In this document: in pieces, positions 11,401 through 24,440 of the stretch
Layout of the letters: every line of letters starts with the position of its first letter
Position numbering within the stretch: position 1 is the first letter of the stretch
Origin: Zhengitettix transpicula
Taxonomy: Eukaryota > Arthropoda > Insecta > Orthoptera > Tetrigidae
Direction: 5' to 3'
Assembly (NCBI GenBank): GCA_037074705.1
Contig: CM073590.1
Location: 11,974,001-12,038,000, forward strand
DNA: 64,000 nucleotides
Notes under the pieces: model-generated
What the model was told of the DNA's origin: nothing
Databases searched by the model: none
The model's input: the letters and a program-made list of their open reading frames with translations, nothing else
Program-made: the position numbers and the translations under genes

Positions 11401-13554
11401 ATTTTGATATAGTTTCTGCGTCCGAATGAAATCTTGTTATGCCTTTAATTTTGACCGTCCCCAAAAATTGAAAAAAATCGATGTAATAATAAAAGGTGTA
11501 CAGAAAAGATGAACTGGGTTTATTTCTGTTACATTAGTTCGTATTAGAGTGATTTTGACTTCATTTCATTAAATCATGTTAAAGCTCTTGTATATTCTGA
11601 GTGCGTACCTGGATGCAGGGACATCTTGAACTTATAACGTAGACGAATTTTAATAGGCATTAATAATATAACATTCTGAATATAAAAATAAAATATTGTA
11701 AAGAAAGAAGCTCATTTACATCCCACAATGTGGCGACAAATGTAGTAATCTACGCCGACTCTTTATTCCGTGATAAGAAATAAGTTTCTAGTCTAGCATA
11801 CGTGCACGAATCCTAAGATTCGTCGATTCTTGAGTGTTATTTATGGGAGTTATTTTATAGGACAAATAACCAAAGTTTGTTGATTTTAATAATTGATTTC
11901 TCTAGACATGAAATATTTAAATTACTCAGGCGTAGATTTTACCTACAGCACATGGCATTAAGTATAGTTTTTGTATGGCACGCTTTTTATGATCTCCGGG
12001 CCACGTACCGAGAGACCGCGTGTTTTGGAGATCTACGCGTCTCGCTGAGGAACCGAAATACAGGAATGACTTTTAAAGGCACCCAACAATTACAATCGCG
12101 CGCCAACCCCGATTGTTTGAATTATAGCCGCCAAAAATGAACTTATCAATGTGAAAAGTACTTAGCAATATACAAAATACACATTTATAAACGGACACAT
12201 CCGTTGATATGTTACAATATATCGATTATCAGGCAAAATGTGCGTCTTTGACGATAAGATGACCCACATTTTCCTTCGCAGGTAGAGAGGGAATATTTGA
12301 TGCATACCAACGTCATTGAGTGGAACTGTTGATAGAACCGGTTTGAAAAAAATTAATCATGGATTAATTATCAACAAGACCGCTTCCGCAGTTGAAATCC
12401 TGTACGAAACTTCCTGTCAGGTGGATTGTAAGGAATGAAACCTAAACCTTTGTCGTTTTTGGTTTCCGGAATATCAAGGACAGAGACGTTGTAAGGCCAG
12501 TTCACGATATTGAAATAATGAAGACTAGGATAAAATATGTTCCAGAATAAAAGTTTGATCACTTCTACATATGGAGCGAACGTTGAATTCACTAACGTAA
12601 TTTTTGTTACGAAAAACTTACATTAGTATTTACGATGTATGAAAAAAAGTTTGTAAAATTATGTCATCAGGGAAAAAATTTCAGCTTATTTTTCAGGGTA
12701 TTTTAAATTTGTATATTCTGAAGGTTTTGATATTAAAAGAATAATTAATAAATCTGAATCATTTTGAAAGTAAATCCTGCATCCCGTAGAAACAGTTAAA
12801 AATATTTCATTGACTATTTCAGACTTCTTCACAACATAAAGTGAATCGATCTGTGATAATGACATGAGGAATATGAGCTTGTTGGTTACTGGGCAGAATA
12901 CTGATTTGATTTCAATTCAGATCTCGGTGAATTATGATTTTATTCTGGTCTACTTAAACAGACTTTGGATACTTTAACTCAATTTTCATCAACATATCTT
13001 GAAACATAAATCGTCCTGATGTCCACGTGCCACGTTATCTCGCAAACTTCAGTTCAGAGTTCTCTTGCAAAATTTTATGCAGAAGGCGCATATATTACAT
13101 GTACATTAAATTATTTTTTTCATTTATGTCACTACAAATTATCACCACTTAATTCTAGTTAATAATGTTAAATATATTCAGAGAAAAGGTGTTTGGCCAT
13201 TAAATTACTGTCAAAAAATGTCAGAAAAATAAAAAAGTTAAGATCCTTTGTTCTAGACGGTAGCTGAATTCATTCTACAACAAAATGACGAATAATAAAG
13301 CGTTAGGTCTTAATTCTATTTTCATGTAAATAACTATCATAGAGAATCTCAGAGAAAATAACGATTATCCTGTTACAAATGATGTATGTCATGTTCTCTT
13401 ATAAAGTGAAACTCAGAATTATCATAGACTTGAACAAGCTATTAATACGAAATTTCAGAATGTAAAACAATTATATTCTCATATAAACCTTGGGACAAAA
13501 CAAATTGAATTCGGGGGAATTAAGTGTATCAGATTGTTCAGGACGTCATCATTC
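11401..13554. other. AT-rich stretch, no gene recognised
   Basis: A slightly GC-richer patch at about 11995-12115 contains the inverted pair ACAATCG ... CGATTGT but has no coding signature. The remainder is low-complexity AT sequence. Confidence 0.4.
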
Positions 13555-14035
13555 TTTTGAGGAACAGGCTACATGAGGGGAATCCACGTAATGGCAACTC
13601 CTCTTTAATAGCATAGAAAGGGATTTGAAAGGGAGGATACGGAAAGTAGCCCCCGGGCTACTGATTAAGGATCCTACCCGGCATTCGCCTAAAAATGTTG
13701 TTTAGTTCCTAGAAAACCTGCATGAGGTAGATCGGATTCTGGGTACTTGCCAAACGCCCTTCCGATGGCGGGAGAAGGGCTTCTGTGAAGACACAGCATT
13801 CCCCTTTCCGTGACTCCACCAGTTTAGGAGGCAGTTGGACGACTTTTCCAATCGGAGTAGAGTACAACTCTTATCGTATTCGCAAGGTCTGCGACCCCAG
13901 AACATACGCCCCTAAAAGCTGACCGTGGTGCTTCGGGTTGAGGAAACCTTACTCTAAAAACCAGATAGAGAGGAAAGCAAACCCGAAGATAACCTCCTCC
14001 TTCTCTCCATAAAGGTTCCGCCTGCGATAGCTGAG
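13555..14035 (-). mobile_element. R1 retroposon copy 2
   Basis: Collinear with copy 1 on the same strand, with small deletions (for example between 13645 and 13650) and many substitutions. The minus-strand 3' end reads GCCTGTTCC followed by CAAAAG, a decayed A-tail. The 5' side reaches the TGCGA sub-repeat in degenerate form near 14020. Confidence 0.7.
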
Positions 14036-15162
14036 AACAGCTCCCACTGGATTTATTTTGAATGTTGTGTGAAAAGTTAAAGTGAAAGATGATGAATTTG
14101 TAAAAATATGAGTGAATTTATGGCTAAGGATGAGTAAATAATATCCGTAAATCTTAATCTGCATAGAATTGCTTGATTCAAATATCGTAGTTATATTTAT
14201 CATTTCTTAACGTTTTTCACTGTTTAAAACGGAGTTTTTCTACCTTATGCTCGTTTTCCTTTTACTTTAGTAAACCTGTTTCCATCTTTTGCTTTCCATT
14301 CTACAATTTCACATTTCACTTCTGCTTCCCTGAATATCCAAAACAAAAAATTATTACGGAGTTACGGATTTTCCTAAATGTTTTTAAACGCAAGCAATTA
14401 TTTTCTTCAGCAAAGTACTTCGACTTGGAAACTTTGGGGCACACTACAAGTATTCACCTAAAATTATGAAAGAAAAACCTTGTAATCTATGCCTTCTGTT
14501 CTAAATTTTTCAGGTTAAATGCCAAACGAACATTTCCTTGTAAATTGATGCATTAAAATTTTTTAACATTTGGTCTAAATGCTCAATTACTTTTGAAAGG
14601 TATTACTAATACTTTTAGATTTCGATCTAGTGAATTTATAATGTTTTTTAATGTATTTTCGTTCAGCACATTCGTATTCTTATTTTGACTGATAGCGAGT
14701 ACATCTGAATATTGTAATTCAGCAAGTTTGTCTGTAAATTTCAGGAGTTAAGATTCGATATACGGCATAATTATTGTAGAATAATTATATTTATCTGACT
14801 TTTTTAAGTTATGAAATAACATCAGCCAATTACTCAGGGATTTATTGAGACCAATTTAAAACATTATGAAACACAACGTTTTGTTCCTAAATTTTGGGAC
14901 ATCTTTAGGTGTACAAATACGTATCACTGAACATAAAAACAATATAAATTTTAATGTCGAAAATTATTCAGTCCCATCCAAACACATTTATATTTTTTTA
15001 AAAAACTATTTCGTTTGGTGTAATGTAAATTTTTTTTACGAATGATGAAAATATTATAATAGAAATAAAATTTAGGTCTGTAAGACAAAAACACAAGAAA
15101 TTAATGTCCCGTATAACAGATAAAAATCAGAAAATATTCTGGAACGATTTAATATAATATAC

Positions 15163-15195
<33 letters not shown>

Positions 15196-15304
15196 AACGA
15201 TACGATCATCTGCTGTGGTCTTTGTCTAAACTATCCCCAGGCTGAAGATATATAGCCAAAGTTTCAACGGATTGCAAGGAATATGTATACAAAATCAAAT
15301 AAAA
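14036..15304. other. AT-rich stretch with (AT)n tract
   Basis: It contains an (AT)n microsatellite at 15169-15194. Just after it, CTGAAGA at 15242 followed by GCCAAAG looks like a decayed version of the CTGANGA/GAAA pair described elsewhere. No gene seen. Confidence 0.35.
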
Positions 15305-16019
15305 AAGGATGTATATTTGTATGTATGTATGTATGTATTTACGTTAATTTCTTTACAGATTTAAACGCGTGGACATATTGCAACAAAAATTGGTACACAT
15401 ATTCTTCAAAACACGAGAAATGGTACTGTGGGGGTAACAAACCCCTAGTATAAAGTGAAAACAATTATAATTGAAAATTGTGATCATTTTGTGTTAAATT
15501 TCTTCGCTCTAATATACCATAACGTCACGCGAGAGAGAGAGACGTTACCACGCGACGAACGAAGGAAATATTTCATATTTCTGTAATGAAATAAAGCAGT
15601 AATATTTTCATTGAATAAAAAATACAATTTTATCCATAAATACTCCATAGAATGATAATAAAAAACAATGCAAAATACTTGACGAACCTTGCGGAAAATG
15701 TAAGTAAATTTTCGGTTTAGTGACTCCAAAACGGCGACCATTTGTTTACATTATGAATCTAACTCACAATTTCATAAATTTAATCTTTGGTAATGTATTA
15801 TATCCTGTAATACCAAGGAGTATATATTTAAGTATTCTATTCGTAAAGAAATTCGGAGGTATGTTTGTTGGGTTTGATGCAATAAAATTCCACATATTTT
15901 ATAGCTGTTTAATTATCGGGTGAAAGTATGTACGGAACTAGAAACTAAAGAATAATATAGAATTAAACCTTTTCGGGTTTATATAAATAAGTACACGGCA
16001 ACGTCAGTCACGCAGCTAG
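15305..16019 (+). mobile_element. Helitron-like element
   Basis: It begins with a (GTAT)n run and a GGTACACATATTCTTCAAAAC motif typical of the family's 5' part, and ends with CACGGCAACGTCAGTCACG followed by CAGCTAG and T, matching the hairpin plus CTAG terminus at 2716 with substitutions. No long coding frame is present, so it would be non-autonomous. Confidence 0.45.
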
Positions 16020-17020
16020 TACAAAATATATATTGACAATTATTATTTAATAAGTTTATAGTTTAAAATGTATATGTCCTGCATAACATTTATCACGTTC
16101 TTTGCCAACTGACGTATTACAAAATTTCCATGAGTGCCACAATACTTTTTTTTATAAATTTTTATTTTATTTTAGGGTTTGTATTCAAGTCTATAAGGCC
16201 AAAGAACACTAACCGCATCAATTGTTTTGTTTCATTTGTTGACGCTTTTAAGCGTCGTTGGCAGTGGCAAGTGTATTTCAGAGATGTGTGAACATTAAAA
16301 AAACTAAGAAAAATATTGAAAAAATAGTTTGCAGATATTTGTAAATATTCCGTGTATACATAACGTGATTACTCGCACTTCCAGCCAATTTCGTGAGGTA
16401 TCTCTGCAAGATTTTTACGTTTCCAAAGATAAATCTCCAAATCGAATTAATTTAATGTGTAAAATGATGTCCGTCTTTGGCAGTACTTACGTGAGAATTT
16501 TTTTTCAAAAATGAATTTAACGAAAGCAAAAAACAGATCAATGACTATCAATACTACTTTGGAAAGATCCTTACGCGTATTAACGGCATCACTTTCACCA
16601 AATACTCAACTTCTTGCTAAAGAATGGCAATCCCAAGATTCTCATTAGTTAGAGTTGTAACACTATTATTTTATTATATGTAATACTAACACGATGTATA
16701 CTTACATACAGCACTTTCTCTCTTTTAAATAAATTCTATAACTATCAATTTTTTTTAGTTTTGGCCCCGTACAAAATAAAAATATTTCCCATCCCTGCTT
16801 TAAAGCGTCATCGACAGTCAACTTGTTAAAGAAAATTTGCTGGACAAGTTAAATATGAAGGTTGCAGAATTGACATTACTTGGATAAGCAAACTAAAAAA
16901 TATTTGTCATTCTTTAACTGAGCCAAGTAGATGTATGCCTCTAATACAATTATAATCAAAGTTTAAAACATCTAAGCATGAATACGTTTCATTGGATTAT
17001 ATATATATATATATATATTA
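16020..17020. other. AT-rich stretch, no gene seen
   Basis: Only short frames. A (TA)n run leads into the next element. Confidence 0.4.
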
Positions 17021-17025
17021 TGTAT

Positions 17026-17993
17026 ATTGTAATAATCAAAATGAAAAGGTTAATTAAATTAAAAGATTATGAAAAATTAACAAACAAAATAATTTATTAT
17101 TTATTCATTTGTGCTTACAAAATTAAAATTATTACAATCAAATTAAGATCTCTTCTCTCAGGATCTTCACTGGGTTTGATAATTAACAGAAAAGTGATTT
17201 AATAAACTGATTAACAATTCAGTTTAAAATTTACCTAAAAACAATATGTCGATAAAATGAAAGAAAGCTAAATGTAAAGAGATTCAACTTGAACGAAATG
17301 AAAGATGAACGAAATATGACTTTACCCTTTTAGTTATCGTTTACAAATATTCTTATCAAAGTTTTGGTTACTCACATAATGTCTGACTGATACCAGCATT
17401 CTTTTGTAGCTTCAACACTACACTTAACTGCAAATTTTATCACACTGATTCTAATTTCCTCACAGATTATACACATACGCTGTCGAAATGCCCGTACTCA
17501 GTTCTCAGGAACTTCGAATGATCCTCTCCTTGGTCAGCTTTCGGATGTCGGTTTCCCTCAATGCAAAATTGTTCAATTATTATAATGGAGCAACCTTTGC
17601 TTCACGGTTGGCTAGCTGTTAGCAAATCTCTCTGTTCAACTATCTGCTTGCTTACTGGAACTCACGATTTGCAGATTTTAGACTTTTACTCTTTTATTTG
17701 TTGATTTGGATCGAGCTGCATTGTATCTCGGTGAAGATTTGTTTTAATGTCTCTCCTCTCGTGGCTGACCGTAGACCGTATACAGATTTGGTTGTCTATC
17801 CTTTCGTGGCTGACCTATACTACAAATTAACTTTACTTTTGCGCGCGCAATCGCCATTTCGACTCTTCAACAAAGAAACAGAGCTCAGCGCTATTGTCAC
17901 TTTGGTCGCTCAATATACCGCTACAATTCATTTATCAAAACATTTCAAATTATCCCTAATCAATTTAATAGCCTAATTAACTATTCCTACAAT
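17026..17993. mobile_element. T2 element copy A, non-autonomous DNA transposon
   Basis: About 970 bp, flanked on both sides by (TA)n. The ends are inverted: ATTGTAATAATC on the left and, read in reverse, GATTGTAGGAATAGTTAATT on the right. A second, diverged copy of the whole element is at 25457-26466. The copies share CTGGGTTTGATAATTAACA, AATATGTCGATA, TACCAGCATTCTTTT and a GCGCGCAATCGCCATTT-type motif in the same order. No transposase is visible. Insertion in TA repeats in both cases suggests a TA target. Confidence 0.6.
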
Positions 17994-18649
17994 CTATATA
18001 TATATATATATATCGGTTTATACTAAGTTCCAAGTTAAGGAGACATTTGTGACACTATGTAACAATATACATGCAACAGGTTCTTATTAAGAAGCCCCAA
18101 AATTGGAAACAATTTCTGACAAATTATTGAGATTGCTTTTAATTCTTTTGTGCTTGAACATTGTTGGGCGCCATTAATTAATAATTTGTTTCATGAGGGA
18201 TTTTATTTTAAGAAAGTGGATTCCAAGTATGAAACACAAGTAATTATAATATTTAAATACACAAACAAATTAGCAAGAGTTCTTAATTTCAGAGAATCCT
18301 CGCGGGAAGAATAATCTTCAGTGGTGTGTATATTGAATTTAGTTATTGAAAAAGTTTATATTGTCTGCTTTCCTATAGTCGCGGTCCTCTAACCGTAAAA
18401 CAGCTGTTTGGGTTTCACCATTTCCGCAGGTGTGGCACTTCTGGATGGTTTAAAAACTGACTACTTGTTTACACCTTACTCTACTTTTTTTTATCTCTAC
18501 ACTTTCTTCACAATTTTGTATTCACACGATTTCTCTGGGTTGTAACTACTATTTTCACTTCTCACGCTGGATATAATATATTTCATGGACTTCGTTTGAC
18601 TCGTTAAACTTAATATGAACTTGCATTTACATAAGCGTTATTATAGTCG

Positions 18650-18988
18650 ATTAGTTGTTCCCCGTTCCCATTGCAGTCGGTCAGGTGCCTCTTAAACTGG
18701 TCGACGCACGGAGAAGGGACTGATGCGTTCCCACAGCAAACCCCTCTCTCACCATTGGAAGGGCGTGGAAAAGTACCAAATTCTTGACCCACCTGATGGA
18801 GATTTACTATTGCGTGTCCTGCATCACGAATGCCGGCTAAGATCCTTAAACCATAGCCCGGAGGCCATAGTAGCCTTGGCTACCTTCCTCTACCCTTCCG
18901 CATCCCTTTCTATGCTATTAAATGCGAGTTGCCACTACGTGGATTACCCTCAAATAGCCTGTTACTCTTGTGTTACCATATATATATA
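18650..18988 (+). mobile_element. R1 retroposon copy 3, 5' truncated
   Basis: It starts within the family at AGTTGTTCCCCGTTCCC and runs through the TAAACTGGTCGACGCACGG, ACCTGATGGAG and CATAGCCCGGAGG motifs to TAGCCTGTTACTCTTG, followed by a (TA)n tail at 18978-18988. It has internal deletions relative to the fuller copies. Confidence 0.65.
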
Positions 18989-19071
18989 AGTAACTAAGGA
19001 TGATATGATATTGTCAAAATCATTTATATATGCGTAAAAGAGGAGTAGAGTGTCGCATGCTTACCTTAGGC

Positions 19072-20429
19072 CAGTGATTCCCAAAGTGTTATCTCTCGAC
19101 CCCTATGATCCATTTCCATGTTTGCGTAAACAAAATTTGGGAGTTAGAGAGATGTAAGTGGGGGTTCACGAAAATGGATCTCTTGTATTCGGGTCGTGAT
19201 AGAGCTTTTGGCTTTCCATAAATGAAATAATTCACATTACTAGATATAGTACGTATGTACTGTGCTTTATATTATTCCAATAAATCCTGTGCTTATTCAT
19301 GTATCCATGTTTTTAAAAACAGATTATTGATTTAAAGGTTGTTTTAAATTTGCAAAATGTTATTTAATTCTGGTTCGAAGCTTACACTTAGTTTGACCAC
19401 TTTTATAAATAAATTTTTGTCAGTAAAATGTTCAACTCAAGAGATCTCTGAACATGTGTAGTAAATGAAATTTTTAACTTTTAGAAATTTTGACTTTTGT
19501 TCGTGTTACATTAATTTTGTTGATTAAAACAAGTAAGATTAAGTTTCCAATTTTATTTACAAAAAATTATTTTATTTACTACACTCAAATACATATTAAT
19601 TATTATATTTAATAAAATGGTGTAAGTAGGCTATTCACTTTGTGTCGCAACACTTGAAACTTGTAAAAACCTGAACAGTGGATTGTGATATTGAGAGGAA
19701 TTGTACTGGGATAAGGTTACAGTTACAACGTGACAATATGAATTTTATAAAAGCAAAGTAAATAATTTCAGGATTTTTTTTGCCAGAATTAGGCTAATTA
19801 AGCTTCCAGCCTACGTTCAACATTTAAATATGCTTCACACAGACTCTAAAATTAGGTATGAGGATATTTTGACTAGGGATATACCACAGTGAATTATCGA
19901 CATTGAAGAAACGGATGCCATATTACAAGAAGAATTGATTGAAATAAGCACCAACGTAGAAGTTACGGTACAGTTCAGAAAGTGATATCAGTAATTATGG
20001 ACTATCGCGAGAAAGTTTTTGATAGCTTTTCATACTTCAGCGCGCTTGTCTATCTTATTACAGTAGAAAGAAACAGATTGGAAATCACCGATCGAGGTGA
20101 TTTAATGTTAAACCTAACTTAATTGAAGTCAATTAATGAAAATTTTCCTTTAAAATATCAAGAACATTCCTTCCCATAAAAAAAATTGTTTTGTGTGTTG
20201 TTAATTTATATTATAATGTTACTAGATTTTCATTTTGTCTACTTTGAATTAATGACATCACTTTTTTTAACGTTTTCACTCTATTATTAAAGCTATCAAA
20301 CTGATTATCAGTGTCAAAAACACATTTAAAGTCGAGGAATTTGTAACAGTTCAATATTAGATTGACGGGGTCTACCCAAAACATAAAAAGTTGAGTGTTC
20401 TACGAGACAAAAACGTTTGGCAACCACTA
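19072..20429 (+). mobile_element. hAT family DNA transposon, decayed
   Basis: The left end reads CAGTGATTCCCAAAGTG; the right end, reversed, reads TAGTGGTTGCCAAACGTT, a typical hAT terminal repeat. The flanks CCTTAGGC (19064-19071) and CGTTAGAC (20430-20437) match at 6 of 8 positions, the expected 8-bp target duplication after decay. A transposase fossil lies inside near the right end. Confidence 0.75.
19801..20160 (+). pseudogene. hAT transposase C-terminal remnant
   Basis: The plus strand encodes IRYEDILTRDIPQ, then (after a stop where a Trp codon would be) IIDIEETDAILQEELIEIS, then a frame change to ALVYLITVERNRLEI. This is the pattern of the C-terminal dimerisation region of hAT transposases of the ZBED/FAM200-like type: RF-DIL--IP-W, then LQEELIEL, then a short segment ending near -RL-I--RGDL. 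In-frame stops (near 19892 and 19982) and at least one frameshift show that it is dead. The N-terminal catalytic part and zinc finger were not found between the termini, so the element is internally deleted. Confidence 0.65.
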
Positions 20430-20437
20430 CGTTAGAC

Positions 20438-20599
20438 TGAGAACTGGTGTCGCCGCGTTCGATAAGAAGGAGAATGTCAAATTTTCAGAGGCGTAAGGCC
20501 CCTTTATACGGACAGACAATTGATTGCCCCTGTCTGTCCTGAGGAAGGGGGATCCGGTTTATGAAAATTTGACTATCCAATTCGGCGGCACCAGCTCAC
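20438..20599. mobile_element. Short MITE-like inverted-repeat element
   Basis: The left arm (TGAGAACTGGTGTCGCCGCG ... GTCAAATTTTC) is the reverse complement, with small gaps, of the right arm (GAAAATTTGACTATCC ... CGGCGGCACCAGCTCAC). The total is about 160 bp with a GC-rich centre containing the pair GGACAGAC/GTCTGTCC. It abuts the target duplication of the hAT element directly. Confidence 0.55.
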
Positions 20600-21256
20600 A
20601 ATTTAAGGTAAGCCTGCGTTTCTCTCTATCTCTCTCTCATGTCCATATTTATCATATATTAAAGAAAATTGGTTACTCTGAACATTTATTCCGCACATGA
20701 AATCTAAGTAATGATTTATTTACTATATTCAAGGATATTATCACTTTAACATGTATAGAAAACTGAATAGTTCTTAGAACCTACAAATTAACATTCACAC
20801 GAGTAATTAGTGCGTCACTGACAAAATGTGCTGTAGTTTTGGTAGTAATTACAGATATTGCTTTTAATGTGCATTCTAATTTAGTTGCTAAATCCGAAAC
20901 ATGAATTTCGTTTCATTTATATCTGGATACGTTAAGAATCTGTAGCACTAGTAATTGTGACAAAATTTAAATTAGATTTACGAGTCTAAAAGGCAACAAA
21001 TGTAAATTAAATAAAAGATTCTACACATTAATAAATCCTTTTGACCTTCTTGTCTACGAAACCTCGCCAGTAAGAGAACTGCCTCGTGAAACCTTTCAAG
21101 CTTGCGTATTTATTGGGTTTGGTATAATTCTCTTAACCTACATCCATTCATTATCTTAACGCCAGAAACTACGCAAAATGGAAAATTCTACATCATTCTG
21201 AAATTACAGGCGAAGCATTTTTGGTAATTACAGACTAATTATTTGCAGAAATATAT
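20600..21256. other. AT-rich stretch, no gene seen
   Basis: No open frame of note and no recognised element. Confidence 0.4.
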
Positions 21257-21880
21257 ACGTTGTAAATCTTGGTTTAATAATAAGAAAGATAACAAATACA
21301 GACAAAAAAAGATAATATAAATACCACATAACGTTTCTGGAAATCTTGTTCCTTTCTTCATTAGCAGAAAAAACGTTGTGTGGTATCTACGTTGTAAATC
21401 TTGTTTAATAATAAGAAAGATAACAAATACAGACAAAAAAAAGATAATATAAATACCACATAACGTGTCTGGAAATCTTGTTCCTTTCTTCATTAGCAGA
21501 AAAAACGGTGTGTGGTATCTAGTTTATCACTTATTTTGTCTGCATTTGGCTATCTTTCTTACTTTTAGTTTTCAATCATCAGAAATAACAAATACAGACA
21601 AAAAAAGATAATATAAATACCGCATAACGTTTCTGGAAATCTTGTTCCTTTCTTCATTAGCAGAAAAAACGTTGTGTGGTATCTACGTTGTAAATCTTGT
21701 TTAATAATAAGAAAGATAACAAATACAGACAAAAAAAAGATAATATAAATACCACATAACGTGTCTGGAAATCTTGTTCCTTTCTTCATTAGCAGAAAAA
21801 ACGGTGTGTGGTATCTAGTTTATCACTTATTTTGTCTGCATTTGGCTATCTTTCTTACTTTTAGTTTTCAATCATCCGTA
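21257..21880 (-). repeat. Nested tandem duplication of a fold-back terminus
   Basis: A unit of about 132 bp is tandemly doubled (starting 21257 and 21389), and a larger 296-bp block is then duplicated (21291-21580 and 21587-21876) with very few differences. On the minus strand each unit carries GAAGAAAGGAACAAG, TTTCCAGAAACG and TTATGTGGTATTTATATTATC, the same end sequence as the fold-backs at 30033 and 47912. Short minus-strand frames repeat MKKGTRFP because of the duplication and are not genes. Confidence 0.75.
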
Positions 21881-24440
21881 AAGTTTTCATTTTAATCTTG
21901 TTTTACTTTTGTACTTTTTAGTGGCCATCATTTATCCGCCGTTTTCCAAATTTTAAACTTGTCCTGTAGCACTATGCCAGTGAAACGTTGTCTATCTGCA
22001 TGATTAAGTTGATAAAATTTTCCTTCATGCCACTGGAAATAAATAATTCGTACATTGTAAAATCCAAATTAGTCAGAAACAATTCATGAACAAAACGTAT
22101 CGTTCTCAATCGAGGTCTTCATAAAGTGCGCAATGGAGTAAATAATTTCCGTCCATTGCTAAAATTGTTCATTATGTATTAGCCTTATATTAAAGTTGTA
22201 TAAATAAATTTTTCTTAGAGTTTCCATTCAACTATCTACCTCCAATGCCTGTTGTAACCGTTTTATACCTGATGAATACGTAGATTGAGTACGAAACTTT
22301 GTGTTAACTTTTTGATTTTTTGTTAATAGAATATTGTTCATTAATTTATAATTAAATTGAATCCGGATTAATATTTAATCTGATGTTCAATCACTGAAGC
22401 TTGCATATTTGTCATCGTTGGACATGACTTCACTCGACGGCATTTCAAGAAATAATAATTTTCTTGACTACCTTATAGAGCTCCCTGGACCATGCAGTTT
22501 CATTGATCCAGAAAACCACGAGGTTGACGAAAATTTAGATATATTTTCACCCAAAAATTCAAATACAGGAAAAAACAATCATAGACCATGAAGTTTATGG
22601 TTTATTGTTCAGCCCTCGTACGTGTACTGCTGCAAATTCCTTAACTTACTGACGCAACAATCTGGCGCAATTAAACACTCACAGAAACTTAGCAAGCTTT
22701 TAATCCTTCCATATATCTTTAACGAAGTGAATAAAATACATTATAAAACCGAATTTCTATCTTTCGCGGCGCATAAATTCACCCAGTTAACAGCCTCATT
22801 ACACGAAATCAATTATCATTAATTTGTCTAATCACATGTATTCTGTTTTGTAAAGATGAAACTTAATTATGGATAATTTGAGGGATCCGGTATGAATAAT
22901 CCTTTTCCAATAGAATATAAAATTTAATAATCTGCGTTATTTTAAATTGAGAAACGTTTTAAATTGTAGAAGGATCGACTGTTGCATTAAGTATAAAACA
23001 TACATCTGTAACTTATATTTATGTCTGAGTACGTATCTGATATATACTGAGATAATGTACAAGAATTTTTTTGATGCAGACACAACTTGGTCATTGATAA
23101 TCATTTATGGAGAGAATGAAAATAAAATGTAGAAGCATGTTGCTTTACAACAATTTTATTACTTCGGTTTTATTTAAGATATATTTTATGATTAAAATAA
23201 AATGACTGCAGCAATAATTCGATCATAATTTTCAAATTAATATATGATTATCCAAGACTTGATGGGCTTTGATGGAATTTTCAATAGGTCAAATTATAAC
23301 TGTGAACATGAAATTTAGTTCTGATTAAAGAACGCCCTGAATACAAAGGAAAGAATGGACTTTTCTCTGTTTAGTTACTGTGCTTGTATCTGGCATTTGG
23401 CCAGGCCCGCTGAAGAAATCCAAGAGTCTGGAGAGGAAAAACATAAAACAGGGAAGTGGGATAGATTAATATCTCTGCCAGTCGTAAATTTTGAAGGGAA
23501 AATTCCGAAATAATAGTGGCAGGAAATCTAACAACCTTGTATTGTAGAAACTACATACACTGCGATTTAATATTCAGTGTTTTCGAGAATAAAGAAGACT
23601 TTTCTGTAAGGATTTGTCTTATTAATAACTTGACAATTAAACTCCAACCATTTCGCATCCAGGTGTCCTTATGGACAAATATGTATCAATTATCAGTCAG
23701 CACAATAGCAGGAAATTAGAAGACTTATTTATAAAACATTCTGACCTTGATTATTCATTAAAACAAATAATCGTTAATAGCAAATTCATAAAATGAACTA
23801 ACGAAGAGAACATAGGTGTGCTTAATTTTAATAAGTAAATTTTTAATCAAACTAGTCTACATTAGAAATTATATATTATATTAAAATTGTTTCCTCTATG
23901 ATTGTAAAATTATTTGGCACAGCTGAGTACTCTGCGTTTACCGGGTATTTATTTAAATTGACCCGGAGAAGGAATTGATTCGACAGTCACCTATTGGTAA
24001 ACATTTCATTTAACCTGCATCGATAGCGTCATTGTTTGGAACATTTATCCATTTACGTTCCCTAACCCCTCGGCAGTTAATTTCAAATAAACATGGATAA
24101 CTGCCGGAACATTGACAACTTCAATAATTTCCTCCTACATAAAATGAGAATGCCTAAAAATCACGCCGAATTAAAACCGTAAAAAATACTCTCTAACTTA
24201 ATAAAGTCTAAAAATACTACTGGTACTTTAAATGAGTAAACAAATACGGCGTTTAACTAAAAAGAGACCTAAAATATAGATAGTACCCTAAGAAAATCAA
24301 AAAACATCTGTCAACATAAATGGGTCAAAGATAACCTTTTGTCAAAAACGTCCACATCGAGGAACATAAAAGTTCCTTAACCACCGTGTTTAATGAGAAA
24401 ATGGCGAGCCCAACAACTCAGAAATCGACACCATTACAAT
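21881..24440. other. Long AT-rich stretch, no gene recognised
   Basis: Short frames only. It contains the hammerhead-like core at 22269 and a decayed GAAACGTTG motif near 21976. No splice-flanked coding signature was seen. Confidence 0.4.
22269..22297 (+). ncRNA. Hammerhead-like core (CTGATGA ... GAAAC)
   Basis: CTGATGA at 22269-22275 is followed by ATACGTAGATTGAGTAC and GAAAC at 22293-22297. This is the canonical hammerhead core sequence, and GTAC before GAAAC can pair weakly with ATAC after CTGATGA to form stem II. The sequences that would form stems I and III are AT-rich and not convincing by eye, so an active ribozyme is not claimed. Confidence 0.4.

Noticed and set aside
21239..21789. 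Two similar minus-strand frames with hydrophobic repeats (MKKGTRFP)
   Set aside because: They arise from the nested tandem duplication of a fold-back terminus, not from a gene family.
23409..23450. Hammerhead core at CTGAAGA (23411)
   Set aside because: No correctly spaced GAAA with a flanking stem follows; only GGAAAAAC at larger distance.
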